Positions 24,788 to 33,272 are shown, counted from the stretch's first letter. The stretch: DNA of 41,370 bases from Bacillota bacterium (GCA_021847575.1 JAJZQO010000018.1:1-41370), one strand, 5' to 3'. The notes: generated by a model not told the origin, from the letters alone. Program-made: numbers and translations.

Positions 24788-26032
24788 ATGGGGCGTGCTG
24801 TTGTGGTGGGTGCAGGCATGGTTGGACTGCATGCGGCCTATGCGCTGCGCAGGCGAGGACTCGAAGTGACCGTGGTGGACAAGGGAGAGGCAGGCATGGC
24901 CTGCTCATTCGGCAACGCTGGCCTCGTCTGTCCTTCGCTGTCTGCTCCCCTGCCCGCTCCGGGCCTGGTCGGCCGCTCGCTGCGGTGGATGCTGCAGCGC
25001 GACAGCCCGCTCTACATCAAGCCGGGCGCACTGCCTGAGACGCTCGGCTGGCTGCTCGCGTTCTGGCGGCACTGCAACGCCCAGGACTACTCCCAGGGCC
25101 TGCTGGCCATGCTGGGGTTGAATCAGCGCACGCTGAGCCTCTACGACATGCTCACGGCCGACGGCGTGGAGTTCGAGATGCACCGCCAGGGCCTGCTGTT
25201 CGCCTTTACGCGCGAAGGCGACCTCGTGAGCGAACTCGACGAGTTGCGCGAAGTGGCACAGTTCGGTTTGCCCGCGCCGCAGGTCTTGGCCCGCGCGGAA
25301 GTGCTGGCGGAGGAGCCCAACCTCTCCGATCGGGTAGTCGGCGGCATCCTGCTGCCTGCGGAGCGGCATGTCGAGCCGCACAGCCTGAGCCGCGGCATGG
25401 TGCGCTGGCTTGCGGCCAGGGGCGTGGATCTGAGACAGCAGAGCGAGGTGCAGGCGTTCGAGCACAAGGGTGACGCGGTTGTCGCGGTGCAGACCGCAAG
25501 CGGGCGCATCGAGGGTGACCTCTTCGTCTTGGCGGCCGGGATCTGGACGCGCCGTCTCGCCGCCATGCTCGGCTCGCACCTGCCGATCCAGGCGGGAAAG
25601 GGCTACAGCCTCAGCCTGAGCTCGCCGAACCTGCAGTTCAGACATGCACTCTACCTGGCAGGCACCAAGGTGGTCTTGAGCCCCTACGAGGACACGGTGC
25701 GTCTGGCCGGGACGATGGAGTTCTCCGGCATGAACGCGAGGCTCGACACTGTGCGCCTCGACGGGCTGCGCTCCGCGGCCCGCAACTACCTGCGCGAAGA
25801 GCTGCGTGGCGCAACGGAATCCGCCTGGACCGGCATGCGCCCGATGACACCGGATGGCCTGCCCATCATCGGGCGCCTGCCGCGCTATCGGAACGTGTTC
25901 GTCTCGACCGGTCACGGGGCGAACGGCATCTTCATGTCCCCCACGTCCGGCGAACTGCTTGCGGATCTCGCAGTTGACGGCGAGTCCGCCATCGACCCCA
26001 CGCCGTTCGACCCGGTGCGGTTCACCGCTTGA
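24788..26032 (+). CDS. FAD-dependent D-amino acid dehydrogenase-like oxidoreductase (DadA/DAO family)
   Basis: Enzymes of this family oxidatively deaminate D-amino acids or related amines with FAD. The 414-residue protein opens with the Rossmann signature VVVGAGMVG (G8, G10, G13) and the acidic end of strand two, VVDKG. The segment CSFGNAGLVCPS is typical of DadA. AAGIWTRRL is mid-protein, and the C-terminal block GMRPMTPDGLPIIGRLP then STGHGANG closes the FAD site. ATG 24788 follows GAGGGGG; a GTG one codon earlier is also possible. The preceding permease may supply its substrate. The hairpin between them suggests separate 3' ends. Confidence 0.87.
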   Translation: MGRAVVVGAGMVGLHAAYALRRRGLEVTVVDKGEAGMACSFGNAGLVCPSLSAPLPAPGLVGRSLRWMLQRDSPLYIKPGALPETLGWLLAFWRHCNAQDYSQGLLAMLGLNQRTLSLYDMLTADGVEFEMHRQGLLFAFTREGDLVSELDELREVAQFGLPAPQVLARAEVLAEEPNLSDRVVGGILLPAERHVEPHSLSRGMVRWLAARGVDLRQQSEVQAFEHKGDAVVAVQTASGRIEGDLFVLAAGIWTRRLAAMLGSHLPIQAGKGYSLSLSSPNLQFRHALYLAGTKVVLSPYEDTVRLAGTMEFSGMNARLDTVRLDGLRSAARNYLREELRGATESAWTGMRPMTPDGLPIIGRLPRYRNVFVSTGHGANGIFMSPTSGELLADLAVDGESAIDPTPFDPVRFTA

Positions 26033-26095
26033 CGGCCGATCAGGAGCTGGAGGGCCATGAAGCCCGTCGTCCGCCAACCCGCCTGGCGCGCCATC

Positions 26096-26125
26096 TTGGG
26101 CACACCGCCGCGATCGGCCTATAAT
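26096..26125 (+). promoter_or_regulatory. Promoter for the LigB-like gene
   Basis: A perfect TATAAT at 26120-26125 is preceded after 18 nt by TTGGGC at 26096-26101, a partial -35 match. The start would be near 26132, leaving a short leader with a GGGAGG site before ATG 26160. Confidence 0.6.
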
Positions 26126-26159
26126 GGTGCGGACATGAAGCATTTCCGGGAGGCTCCTC

Positions 26160-26948
26160 ATGCGTGAGCTGCTGGCCCTGCTCGTACCAAGGGAAGTTCC
26201 CGCGGACAAGGCGCGCGCCGCGGGCTTCGAAAAGGCTCAGATGCTGCTCGCCGCCGCCCGGCCCGACGCGATCGTGGTCATCGATGCCGGCTGGCGGCCC
26301 AGGGCGTTCGCCGTCGGCCGCTCTGGGACCGTGGCGGACTCGGACGGCCTCTACCGTGCGCAGGGCGCAGACAATCTGGCCGCCGCCCTGATCGATACAG
26401 CCATGGAGTTCGGGCTGCCTGCCTTCGCGGAGCAGGCGGCCCTCTCGCCGCATGCCGCCGCCGTGCTGCAGGAGCTCTGGCCGGCGGCGGACGTGCCCAT
26501 CCTGCCGCTCGGGGTGGCGACCGCGTCGCCGTCGCTCCTGCAGGAGTTCGGGCAGGCTATCGCCGCCGCCGGGCGGCGGCTTGGCCTTCGTGTCGTGGCG
26601 GTGGCGATCGGCGCCATCGCCCACGACCACCAAGCGGAGCACGACCAGCGGGAAAACCCGTCGGTGCGCCGCTTCGGCGATCTCGTGCTCGAGCGCCTGG
26701 AGCAGAGCTGCGGCGGAGACCTCTTCGACATCGACGGCGCGCTCTGGGTCCAGGCGCAGCCCGAGACGGACCTCTGCCATCTCGCGCTGCTGCTCGGCAC
26801 AACGGGCGTCGACGCGGAGTGCGAGGTGCTCGGCCGCTGGGAGGGACCGGGCCTCTTCGCGGCCGCTGTGGCGTTCTACCGCGCAGAGACCCTGCCGTTC
26901 AGGGCCACTGCGGGGTGGGACGCGACCGAACACCCGAAGCCCTGGTAG
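26160..26948 (+). CDS. LigB-like (class III extradiol dioxygenase / AmmeMemo-type) protein
   Basis: The 262-residue protein is clearly coding: ATG 26160 has GGGAGG upstream and a good promoter. The order of features recalls the LigB fold: an early ARPDAIVVIDAGW segment, a VPILPLGVATAS segment near residue 115, VAVAIGAIAHDH near 150, and FDIDGALWVQAQPETDLCHLALLLG near 190-215. The class III metal ligands cannot be assigned with certainty; the early His normally found after the P-D segment is not obvious. A catalytic role is therefore open and it may be a degenerate or MEMO-like member. It is a single-gene unit. Confidence 0.55.
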   Translation: MRELLALLVPREVPADKARAAGFEKAQMLLAAARPDAIVVIDAGWRPRAFAVGRSGTVADSDGLYRAQGADNLAAALIDTAMEFGLPAFAEQAALSPHAAAVLQELWPAADVPILPLGVATASPSLLQEFGQAIAAAGRRLGLRVVAVAIGAIAHDHQAEHDQRENPSVRRFGDLVLERLEQSCGGDLFDIDGALWVQAQPETDLCHLALLLGTTGVDAECEVLGRWEGPGLFAAAVAFYRAETLPFRATAGWDATEHPKPW

Positions 26949-27271
26949 CCGGTCTTTTCGTACCCGGCGTTGCGCGTGCGCAAGCGGCTTGCCGCAGAAG
27001 GCACGGGGCGACTCCCTGTGGTTCGTCGACGGCGGCTCAGGCCTGAGGGCGGTCGCCAGCCGCGCGGGCGGGTTCCGCGAACAACCGGCGCAAGCCGGCA
27101 CTGGGGCGGCACGAACAACAGATGTCCGGGTTTGTGCAGCCCATCGGGCAAGTGTTGACACCCCCTGCCGCCTCGCCCGGGCGGCAGCCCGCCGCGTAGC
27201 GTGCCATGTGCGGAGTTTGCGCATTTCATCGCCCTACGGGATGTTCATTGCAACTTATAGGGGGGAGAGCC
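26949..27271 (+). other. Intergenic leader upstream of the serine dehydratase genes
   Basis: A TTGACA at 27155-27160 has no acceptable -10 at normal spacing. An 8-bp hairpin (CTGCCGCC at 27165-27172 with 27180-27187) follows. No riboswitch consensus could be recognised. The sdaAB promoter must be here or upstream but I cannot place it. Confidence 0.4.
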
Positions 27272-27940
27272 GTGGGCTACCGTAGCGCCTTCGACATCAT
27301 CGGCCCCGCCATGGTCGGTCCCTCGAGCTCGCATACCGCCGGCGCGAACCGCATCGGCCAGGTGATACGGCAGCTTGCGGGCGCCATGCCGGAAGTGGTC
27401 AAAGTGACCTTCTTCAACTCGTTTGCCGAGACCTACAAGGGGCACAGCACCGACCGCGCGACCGTCGGCGGCCTGCTCGGGCTGCGCACCGACGATCCGC
27501 GCAACCGCGAAGCCCTGGAGCTCGCCCGCCAGTCGGGCATGAAGGTCACGTTCGCGACGGGCAGGCTCGACGGGTACCACCCGAACTGCGTGCGCGTCGA
27601 GGCGCAAGAAGGGCCAGGCGACGCGGTGAACGCCGTCGGCGTTTCGATTGGAGGCGGCCGCATCTCGATCATCGAACTCGACGGCTACAAGGTGCGCATG
27701 TCGGGGGAGTATCCGACGCTCGTCCTGCGCCATATCGATCGCGTCGGCGTCGTGGAGACGATCGGAGCGATCCTCGCCCGGGCTGGCGTCAACATCTCCC
27801 ACATGGAGATCGACCGCAAGCGGCGGGGCGGCGAGGCGATCGCCGTGGTCGAGCTGGACCAGCCGGTCACCGCCGACACCATGGACAGCCTGCGGCAAGG
27901 CCTGCCGCTCCTGACCATCAAGCAACTGGAGGAAGTCTAG
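27272..27940 (+). CDS. sdaAB: L-serine dehydratase, beta subunit
   Basis: With SdaAA this subunit forms the iron-sulfur L-serine dehydratase that turns serine into pyruvate and ammonia. The 222-residue protein has the N-terminal FDIIGPAMVGPSSSHTAGA motif and a C-terminal ACT domain (about 150-222, beginning TLVLRHIDRVGVVETIGAIL). The start is GTG 27272, five bases after GGGGGGAG. Its stop TAG overlaps the GTG of sdaAA by one base, so the two are coupled. Confidence 0.94.
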   Translation: MGYRSAFDIIGPAMVGPSSSHTAGANRIGQVIRQLAGAMPEVVKVTFFNSFAETYKGHSTDRATVGGLLGLRTDDPRNREALELARQSGMKVTFATGRLDGYHPNCVRVEAQEGPGDAVNAVGVSIGGGRISIIELDGYKVRMSGEYPTLVLRHIDRVGVVETIGAILARAGVNISHMEIDRKRRGGEAIAVVELDQPVTADTMDSLRQGLPLLTIKQLEEV

Positions 27941-28824
27941 TGTTCACACGCATGAAGGAACTCCTGGACCTGGCGTCGGAGCAGAAGCTGCCCATCTCCG
28001 AAGTGATGGTGCAGCGCGAGGTCGAGGAGACCGGCAAGCCGCGGCAGGAGATCATGGCCCGCATGCAGGCGCACCTTGCGACGATGGAGGCCGCCACGCA
28101 GGAAGGCCTCGCGCAGGGCGAGAGGTCCCCAAGCGGACTCTCCGGCGGTGACGCGAGGCGGCTGCGCGACTACTACGCCTCGGGCAGGTCGCTTCTCGGA
28201 CGGCAGGGCGATCTTGCGGCAAGCTTGGCGCTCGCCGTCTCCGAGACCAACGCGCGCATGGGTCGCATCGTCGCCACACCCACCGCAGGTTCGGCCGGCA
28301 TCCTGCCAGGCGTTCTCATGTCGTTGCGCGAGCATCTGCACCTCGAGACCGAGGCGCTCCTGGCGGGGGCGTTCACGGCGGCCGCCATCGGGCTCGTGAT
28401 TGCCAACAGCGCGAGTATCGCGGGGGCCAGCGGCGGCTGTCAGGCCGAGGTGGGCTCCGCGACCGCCATGGCGGCGGGCGCGGCGGTCGAGCTGGCCGGC
28501 GGCAGCCCCGATCAGGTCTGCCAGGCGGTCGCCATCGCGCTTCAGAACGTGCTGGGACTGGTCTGCGACCCGGTCGCCGGGCTCGTCGAAGTACCGTGCG
28601 TCGTGCGCAACGGCGTGCACGCCGTGATGGCCCTGACCGCCGCGGACATGGCATTGGCCGGCATCGAGAGCGTCATCCCGGCCGACGAGGTGATCGGAGC
28701 CATGAACGAGATCGGCAATGCGATGCCGCGCCAGTGGAAAGAGACGGCCCTGGGCGGGCTGGCCGTCACACCGACCGCGATCTGCATCCGGGACCGCATA
28801 CGCGGGCAAGGGGAGGGTCTCTAG
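27940..28824 (+). CDS. sdaAA: L-serine dehydratase, alpha subunit
   Basis: The catalytic subunit carries a [4Fe-4S] cluster whose open site binds serine. The 294-residue protein shows RIVATPTAGSAGILPG (substrate region) and the conserved ASGGCQAEVGSA, LVCDPVAG and VEVPCVVRN segments that provide the three cluster cysteines. Translation starts at GTG 27940, one base overlapping the sdaAB stop and preceded by GGAGGAAG. Oxygen sensitivity is a known trait of this enzyme class. Serine catabolism fits with the amino-acid permease and dehydrogenase genes upstream on the same strand. Confidence 0.94.
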   Translation: MFTRMKELLDLASEQKLPISEVMVQREVEETGKPRQEIMARMQAHLATMEAATQEGLAQGERSPSGLSGGDARRLRDYYASGRSLLGRQGDLAASLALAVSETNARMGRIVATPTAGSAGILPGVLMSLREHLHLETEALLAGAFTAAAIGLVIANSASIAGASGGCQAEVGSATAMAAGAAVELAGGSPDQVCQAVAIALQNVLGLVCDPVAGLVEVPCVVRNGVHAVMALTAADMALAGIESVIPADEVIGAMNEIGNAMPRQWKETALGGLAVTPTAICIRDRIRGQGEGL

Positions 28825-28973
28825 GCCCGCTCTCGAGCAGGCCTGTGCCGCTGCGTCGAGTACTGCCCACGGAATGTGCGCAACTCCCACCATCGGAAGC
28901 GCACGGGCCAGATGGCGGGCGCGAGGAAGTCCAGGGGCAGGCGCGGCGCCCTCCCGCAACAGCAGCCCTGGTC

Positions 28974-29013
28974 ACGGTCCTGGCCGCGAGGGAGCCCCCC
29001 GCGCCAGGACCGT
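28974..29013. terminator. Hairpin between convergent sdaAA and ccm-operon genes
   Basis: ACGGTCCTGG at 28974-28983 is perfectly complementary to 29004-29013, with additional CGCG pairing inside. No T-run follows. It lies between convergent transcription units and may end both. Confidence 0.45.
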
Positions 29014-29031
29014 TCTGCGGCTTCGGGGGGA

Positions 29032-29685
29032 TCAGGCCGCCTTGCGCTCCCTGCGGCGCCAGGCGCCCCGGATCGCGAGGCCGATGAAGAGGAGCGGCAG
29101 CGCGACGCCGACCGCCGCGAACAGGTTGGCGAGCCAGGCTCCCGGCTGGCCGAGTTCGAGCATCCAGCGCTCGGTGAATCCCGCCGGGAGATCGCTCGCG
29201 CCAAAGCTGACGAGGGACTGCCCGCCGACTTCCACCCTGCCGCCCAGGCTGAAGGGCGCAGTGCCGAGACCCGAGGGATGCACCTTGGGGCCCGTCAGCA
29301 TCAGGACGCGCCTGACCGGCACCTCGCTGCGCCAGGTGAAGAGCACGTCTCGGTCGGTCGCCTCCGGTATGGCGTAGCGCACGCTCGCCTGCCCGTCGCG
29401 GCTCTTGACGAAGACGCTGCGGCCGGTGGGGCCGAGCTGCCCCAAGCTGTAGCCGCCGCCGGAGACCTTGAGTTGCCGAGCCCCCGCCGCTACCGGCAAC
29501 GCCATGGTGGACCCGGGAGCGGCCGCAGCGATCTCGTAGACCTGCAGCGCGCCATGCGCATAGGTCACCGCCATCTCGAGCGCGGCAAGCGGCGCTGGCC
29601 CCGCGGCCGAGGCCCGCCCGCCCGTGGCCAGGATCGCGAGAACGGACCAGGCGCACCATGCAGCGAGTCGCCCGACGGGCCTCAT
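29032..29685 (-). CDS. Exported protein with C-terminal membrane anchor in the ccmF operon
   Basis: The 217-residue protein has an N-terminal signal peptide (LAAWCAWSVLAILATGGRASAAG), a mainly beta-rich extracellular domain (about 35-180), a C-terminal membrane helix (LANLFAAVGVALPLLFIGLAIRG, about 185-208) and a basic tail. No CxxCH heme site or CxxC pair is present, so it is neither a cytochrome nor a thioredoxin. ATG 29685 overlaps the stop of the 66-residue gene by four bases. I do not recognise the family. Being the last gene of a unit led by ccmF, it may help cytochrome c maturation or carry a related envelope role; that is inference. Confidence 0.75.
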   Translation of the reverse strand: MRPVGRLAAWCAWSVLAILATGGRASAAGPAPLAALEMAVTYAHGALQVYEIAAAAPGSTMALPVAAGARQLKVSGGGYSLGQLGPTGRSVFVKSRDGQASVRYAIPEATDRDVLFTWRSEVPVRRVLMLTGPKVHPSGLGTAPFSLGGRVEVGGQSLVSFGASDLPAGFTERWMLELGQPGAWLANLFAAVGVALPLLFIGLAIRGAWRRRERKAA

Positions 29686-29882
29686 GGCTGCTCCTCCCGC
29701 TTCGCCGCCTCGTATTCCTCTGGCGAGAGCTTGCCCGTCCGAAGATCCTCGGCGAGCGCCGACGCGAGCGACGGCTCCGCTTCGCGCCGCTCGGCAGGCC
29801 CAGCGTCCCTGCGCCCCAGGAAGGGCAGTGCCGCGAGCAGTACCACGGCGCAGACCAGCACGATCAGCGTCAGGCGATCCAT
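29682..29882 (-). CDS. Small membrane protein of the ccmF operon
   Basis: This 66-residue protein has one N-terminal membrane helix (LTLIVLVCAVVLLAALPFLG) and a charged cytoplasmic part ending in LRTGKLSPEEYEAAK. That tail resembles the short segments in CcmI-like or SHOCT-type proteins. Its ATG lies 13 bases inside ccmF and its stop overlaps the next gene by four bases. The tight packing argues that it is real. The function is unknown; a CcmI/CcmD-like accessory role in heme handling is the natural guess. Confidence 0.75.
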   Translation of the reverse strand: MDRLTLIVLVCAVVLLAALPFLGRRDAGPAERREAEPSLASALAEDLRTGKLSPEEYEAAKREEQP

Positions 29883-31870
29883 GCCCTGTCCTCCTTGCGC
29901 GAAGAACGCTCCCCAGCATCGCCGCGTCCGTCCGAGAGGGAAAGCAGGATGCCCAGGACGACGACGAGAGCCCCGAACCAGATCCAGCTCACGAGCGGCT
30001 CGACGAGCAGGAGCAAGGTCGCCTGGCGCCCCTGCCAGCCCGAGAGCACGGTATAGATGTCCGCGAGCGGCGCCGACGCGACTGCCGGCAGCCCGTTCGG
30101 CTGCGCCGGCCCCACAACCTGCGGGTAGAAGGTCTGGGAGGGGCGAAGGGTGACTCCCCTGCCCTGCCCCGTCACGGCAAGTGTCGCCGCCACCTGCCGC
30201 TCGCCGAGCGGATAGCTCGTGGCGAGCCGCTCCATGCGCACGGTGTAGCCGCCGATGCGCGCGGATTGGCCGGGGCCGAGCGTCACGGTCCGCTGCACCG
30301 ACTGCAGTGTGGAGAAGCCGATGCCAGCCGCCAGCACCAGGATGCCGAGATGCACGGTGTAGCCGCCGTAGCGGCGCCGGTTCTGGCCGAGGAACCCGAC
30401 CACGGCCCGCAGGGGCCCCTCGCCGCGCCCGCGCCTGCGCGCCTGCCAGCCGAGGTAGAACTCGCGCACGAGGGTGGCCGCGGCGAGCCAGAGCCCCCCC
30501 ACGAGCACCGCGAGGCTGGAGGAACGGGTGGTCACGAGGACAGCGACCAGCGCGACGACGCCGAGCGCGAACGGTGCGGCGAGGCCGCGCAGCGTGCGGC
30601 GCAGGGTGGCCTGGCGCCATGGGATGAGCGGACAGATGCCCATCAGCACGATGAGCGCGAGGGCGATCGGCCCAGCCACGGCGTCGTAGAACGGCGGACC
30701 GACCGTCACGGGCAGTCCGCCTGTCGCCTGGCTGATCAGCGGATAGAGCGTGCCCCAGAGGATGGCGACAGCGAGACCGACGAGCAGCACGTTGTTGACG
30801 AGGAAGCTGCCTTCCTTCGACACCACGCCGGCCGCCTGCGGACTGTCGCGCAGACTGTCCCTGCGGTAGACGATCAGGGCGGCGCTGAGGACGGCGCTCA
30901 GGGCCAGGTAGCCGAGGAAGTACGGCCAGACTCCGTTCTGGTTCGAGAAGGTGTGCACCGAGTTGACGATGCCCGAGCGGGTGATGAAGGTGCCCAGGAT
31001 GGTCAGGAGGAACGTCACGCCGACCAGCACGACGTTCCAGGCGCGCATCAGGCCCCGCCGCTGCTCGACGTTCGCGGAGTGCAGGAACGCCGTCGCCGTG
31101 ACCCAGGGCAGGAACGCCGCGTTCTCCACGGGGTCCCACGCCCAGTAGCCGCCCCAGCCGAGCACCCTGTACGACCAGTGCGCACCGAGGGTGATGCCGG
31201 CGCTCAGGAAGAGCCACGCCACGAGCGTCGTGCGCCTGGTCTGCAAAAGCCAGCCGAGGTCCCTGCGCCCGAGCAGGAGCGCCGCCATGGCGTAGGCGAA
31301 CGGCACCGTCAGACCGACGTAGCCGGCGTAGAGCAGCAGCGGATGGATCATCATCTCCGGATACTGCAAGAGCGGATTGAGCCCCGCGCCGTCGTAGACC
31401 GGGACGGGGCCCTGCTGGAACGGGTTCGAGACGAAATTGACGACGAAAAGGTAGAAGATTGCGACGATCTCCATGACAAAGATCGCCGGCCCCTGCAGCT
31501 CGGGGTCGTGGCGCGGCGGCCGCAGGGTCGCGTACAGGATGTAGATGGCCAGCACCAGAAGCCAGAGCAGGAGCGAGCCCGAAAAGCCGCTCCAGAAGGC
31601 GGTGATCTTGTAGGCGAGCGGCAGGGTGCGCGACGTCTCCTGCGCGACCGCGACCAGGTTGAACTGGTCGGTGACGAGGCCGCGCCAGAGCACCGTCGCC
31701 GCCGCGATCACGCTCAGCGAGAAGCCGATCGCCGCCCCGAGCCCGCTCTCGCGCAGGCGGGGCCGGCGCAGGAAATGCCCCAGGGCATAGGCCAGCACCG
31801 AGTAGAGCGCGGCGATCCCTGCGAGGCGCAGCAGGTCCGCGCCAAGGCTCGGCAACGAGATGGGGCACAC
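29870..31870 (-). CDS. ccmF: Cytochrome c maturation protein CcmF
   Basis: CcmF is the membrane heme lyase core of System I, attaching heme to apocytochromes c outside the membrane. The 666-residue protein has about 15 hydrophobic segments. The tryptophan-rich WWD heme motif GWGGYWAWDPVEN lies at 238-250, with conserved histidines in MMIHPLLLY (H176) and GAHWSY (H231). GTG 31870 follows AGGAGG by five bases. A TATAAT box at 31900-31895 gives it its own promoter. No ccmA, ccmB, ccmC, ccmE or ccmH is in the window, so the remaining parts must be elsewhere. Confidence 0.94.
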   Translation of the reverse strand: MCPISLPSLGADLLRLAGIAALYSVLAYALGHFLRRPRLRESGLGAAIGFSLSVIAAATVLWRGLVTDQFNLVAVAQETSRTLPLAYKITAFWSGFSGSLLLWLLVLAIYILYATLRPPRHDPELQGPAIFVMEIVAIFYLFVVNFVSNPFQQGPVPVYDGAGLNPLLQYPEMMIHPLLLYAGYVGLTVPFAYAMAALLLGRRDLGWLLQTRRTTLVAWLFLSAGITLGAHWSYRVLGWGGYWAWDPVENAAFLPWVTATAFLHSANVEQRRGLMRAWNVVLVGVTFLLTILGTFITRSGIVNSVHTFSNQNGVWPYFLGYLALSAVLSAALIVYRRDSLRDSPQAAGVVSKEGSFLVNNVLLVGLAVAILWGTLYPLISQATGGLPVTVGPPFYDAVAGPIALALIVLMGICPLIPWRQATLRRTLRGLAAPFALGVVALVAVLVTTRSSSLAVLVGGLWLAAATLVREFYLGWQARRRGRGEGPLRAVVGFLGQNRRRYGGYTVHLGILVLAAGIGFSTLQSVQRTVTLGPGQSARIGGYTVRMERLATSYPLGERQVAATLAVTGQGRGVTLRPSQTFYPQVVGPAQPNGLPAVASAPLADIYTVLSGWQGRQATLLLLVEPLVSWIWFGALVVVLGILLSLSDGRGDAGERSSRKEDRAWIA

Positions 31871-31894
31871 CTCCCTCCTGCGGGGCTGCGCCCC

Positions 31895-31900
31895 ATTATA
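31895..31900 (-). promoter_or_regulatory. TATAAT -10 box for ccmF
   Basis: The minus strand has a perfect TATAAT at 31900-31895, about 25 bases before the ccmF start. The -35 region lies inside the 3' end of the methyltransferase gene and is poor. A small GGGGC-GCA-GCCCC hairpin lies between the box and the ribosome binding site and may shape the 5' end. Confidence 0.5.
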
Positions 31901-31912
31901 GCCAACCCGCTA

Positions 31913-32788
31913 TCAGGCGCCAGGCCACCTGACCCGCCGCACCGCCTGCCCCGCCGCCAGCAGGCGGCGCTCCGTCAGCTCGACCGCTTCGGGCGAGCGG
32001 TCCCCGACCAGGGCGACGCGGCTCTGGCGCCAGGCCGCGACCGCGGTGGTGCCCGAACCGCAGCAGGGGTCCAGCACGGCGTCACCGGGATCCGAACAGG
32101 TGGCGATCAGGCGCTCCAGTAGCATGAGCGGTTTCTGGGTGGGATAGCCGGTGCGCTCCGGGTTCCAACCGGTCACGGTCGGGATGTCGGTCCACCAGTC
32201 GGTGAGGGGGGTACCCCGCTCCAGGTCGATTTGCACCTCGCTGGCATAGGTCGAGTGGCGCCCGACGGACTGGGTGTTCTCCTTGTACGGTCTGCGCTCG
32301 ACATGGAAGCGCGGCTCGCCCTTCGCGTAGCGCAGGATGACGTCGTGCTTGCGGGAGTAGTCCGAGCGGGCGACACCGCCACCGTTGTAGCACCAGACGA
32401 TCTCGTTGCGGAATGCCTCGACGCCGCACAGGTCGTCGAGCGCCACCTTGACGTAATGGCTCGCATGATGGTCGAGGTGGACAAGGAGGGTGCCGCGTGC
32501 GTCGAGGGCGCTCCAGAGAGGCTCGAGCATCGCCATGAGCGCCTCGGCGTAGACCCGAGGCTGGCTGGCGGGGTCCGCGTACGCGCCCGCCTGGCTGCGG
32601 CGCACCTTGCCGGTCCCGAACGGCGGGTCGACGTACGCCAGCTGCGCGCAGCCGGCCGGCAGCGCCTGCAGCCACGACTCCGCCCTGCCCTCGACGAGAA
32701 CCGTCGCCTGGGATTCAGGGCGGATCTCCAAATCCAAATCGGGAAACAGGGTCGACTCCTGAGCCGAACCGGTCCGCGCGGGATTCAT
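31913..32788 (-). CDS. DNA methyltransferase (N4-cytosine/N6-adenine type, beta group)
   Basis: The enzyme should methylate the exocyclic amino group of adenine or cytosine in DNA with S-adenosylmethionine. The 291-residue protein has the catalytic motif IV YVDPPFGTG (D54-P-P-F57) ahead of the SAM-binding motif I LDPCCGSGTT (239-248), the beta-group order. TGYPTQKPLMLLERL (213-227) is typical of these enzymes. Its ATG overlaps the divIVA stop by four bases (ATGA). No restriction gene is present, so it is an orphan methyltransferase in a cell-division locus. Recognition sequence unknown; an RNA substrate cannot be excluded. Confidence 0.9.
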   Translation of the reverse strand: MNPARTGSAQESTLFPDLDLEIRPESQATVLVEGRAESWLQALPAGCAQLAYVDPPFGTGKVRRSQAGAYADPASQPRVYAEALMAMLEPLWSALDARGTLLVHLDHHASHYVKVALDDLCGVEAFRNEIVWCYNGGGVARSDYSRKHDVILRYAKGEPRFHVERRPYKENTQSVGRHSTYASEVQIDLERGTPLTDWWTDIPTVTGWNPERTGYPTQKPLMLLERLIATCSDPGDAVLDPCCGSGTTAVAAWRQSRVALVGDRSPEAVELTERRLLAAGQAVRRVRWPGA

Positions 32789-33258
32789 TCCTCCCGGCTT
32801 GCCGCCGCGGTGGAGCCGGACTCGTCCGCCAGCAATGCCAGTTCAGACTCGAGCAGAGAGCGTACCCTGGCCTTCCACACATCCAGCTCGCGCCGCCGCT
32901 CCAAGAGGTCGTGCTCGAGCAGCTTCAGCTGCGTGCGCGCCTCGTCGAGCATCTGATCCGAGCGCTGCTGCGCCTCGCGGACGATCAGTTCGGCCTCGCG
33001 CTGCGCGTTGTGGCGCACCTCGTCCGCCGTCTGCTGCGCCACGACGAGGGCGCGCTGCAGATGCTCCTCAACCTCCTGGAAGCGCGCGAGGCGCTGCTCG
33101 CTCTCCTCCACCTGCACCCGCAGTTCCTGGCGCTCGCGCAAAAGCACTTCGAACTCGCGCACGACCTCGTCCAGAAACTCGTCCACCTCGTTCTCGGCGT
33201 AGCCCCGGAAACCGCGGTGGAACTCCTTGTTGTGAATGTCGTTCGGGGTGAGAGCCAC
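32785..33258 (-). CDS. divIVA: Cell division/polarity protein DivIVA
   Basis: DivIVA is a membrane-curvature-sensing coiled-coil protein that marks septa and poles and in spore formers helps chromosome anchoring. The 157-residue protein has the N-terminal lipid-binding domain LTPNDIHNKEFHRGFRGY followed by EVDEFLDEV, and a long coiled coil from about 30 to 150. The start is GTG 33258. It is 14 bases downstream of ylmG with no ylmH between, and overlaps the methyltransferase gene. Confidence 0.94.
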   Translation of the reverse strand: MALTPNDIHNKEFHRGFRGYAENEVDEFLDEVVREFEVLLRERQELRVQVEESEQRLARFQEVEEHLQRALVVAQQTADEVRHNAQREAELIVREAQQRSDQMLDEARTQLKLLEHDLLERRRELDVWKARVRSLLESELALLADESGSTAAASREE

Positions 33259-33272
33259 GGCGGGGACCCCTT

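Noticed and set aside
27155-27183. TTGACA at 27155 as the sdaAB promoter
   Set aside because: No AT-containing -10 box occurs at 15-19 nt spacing; the downstream bases form a GC hairpin.
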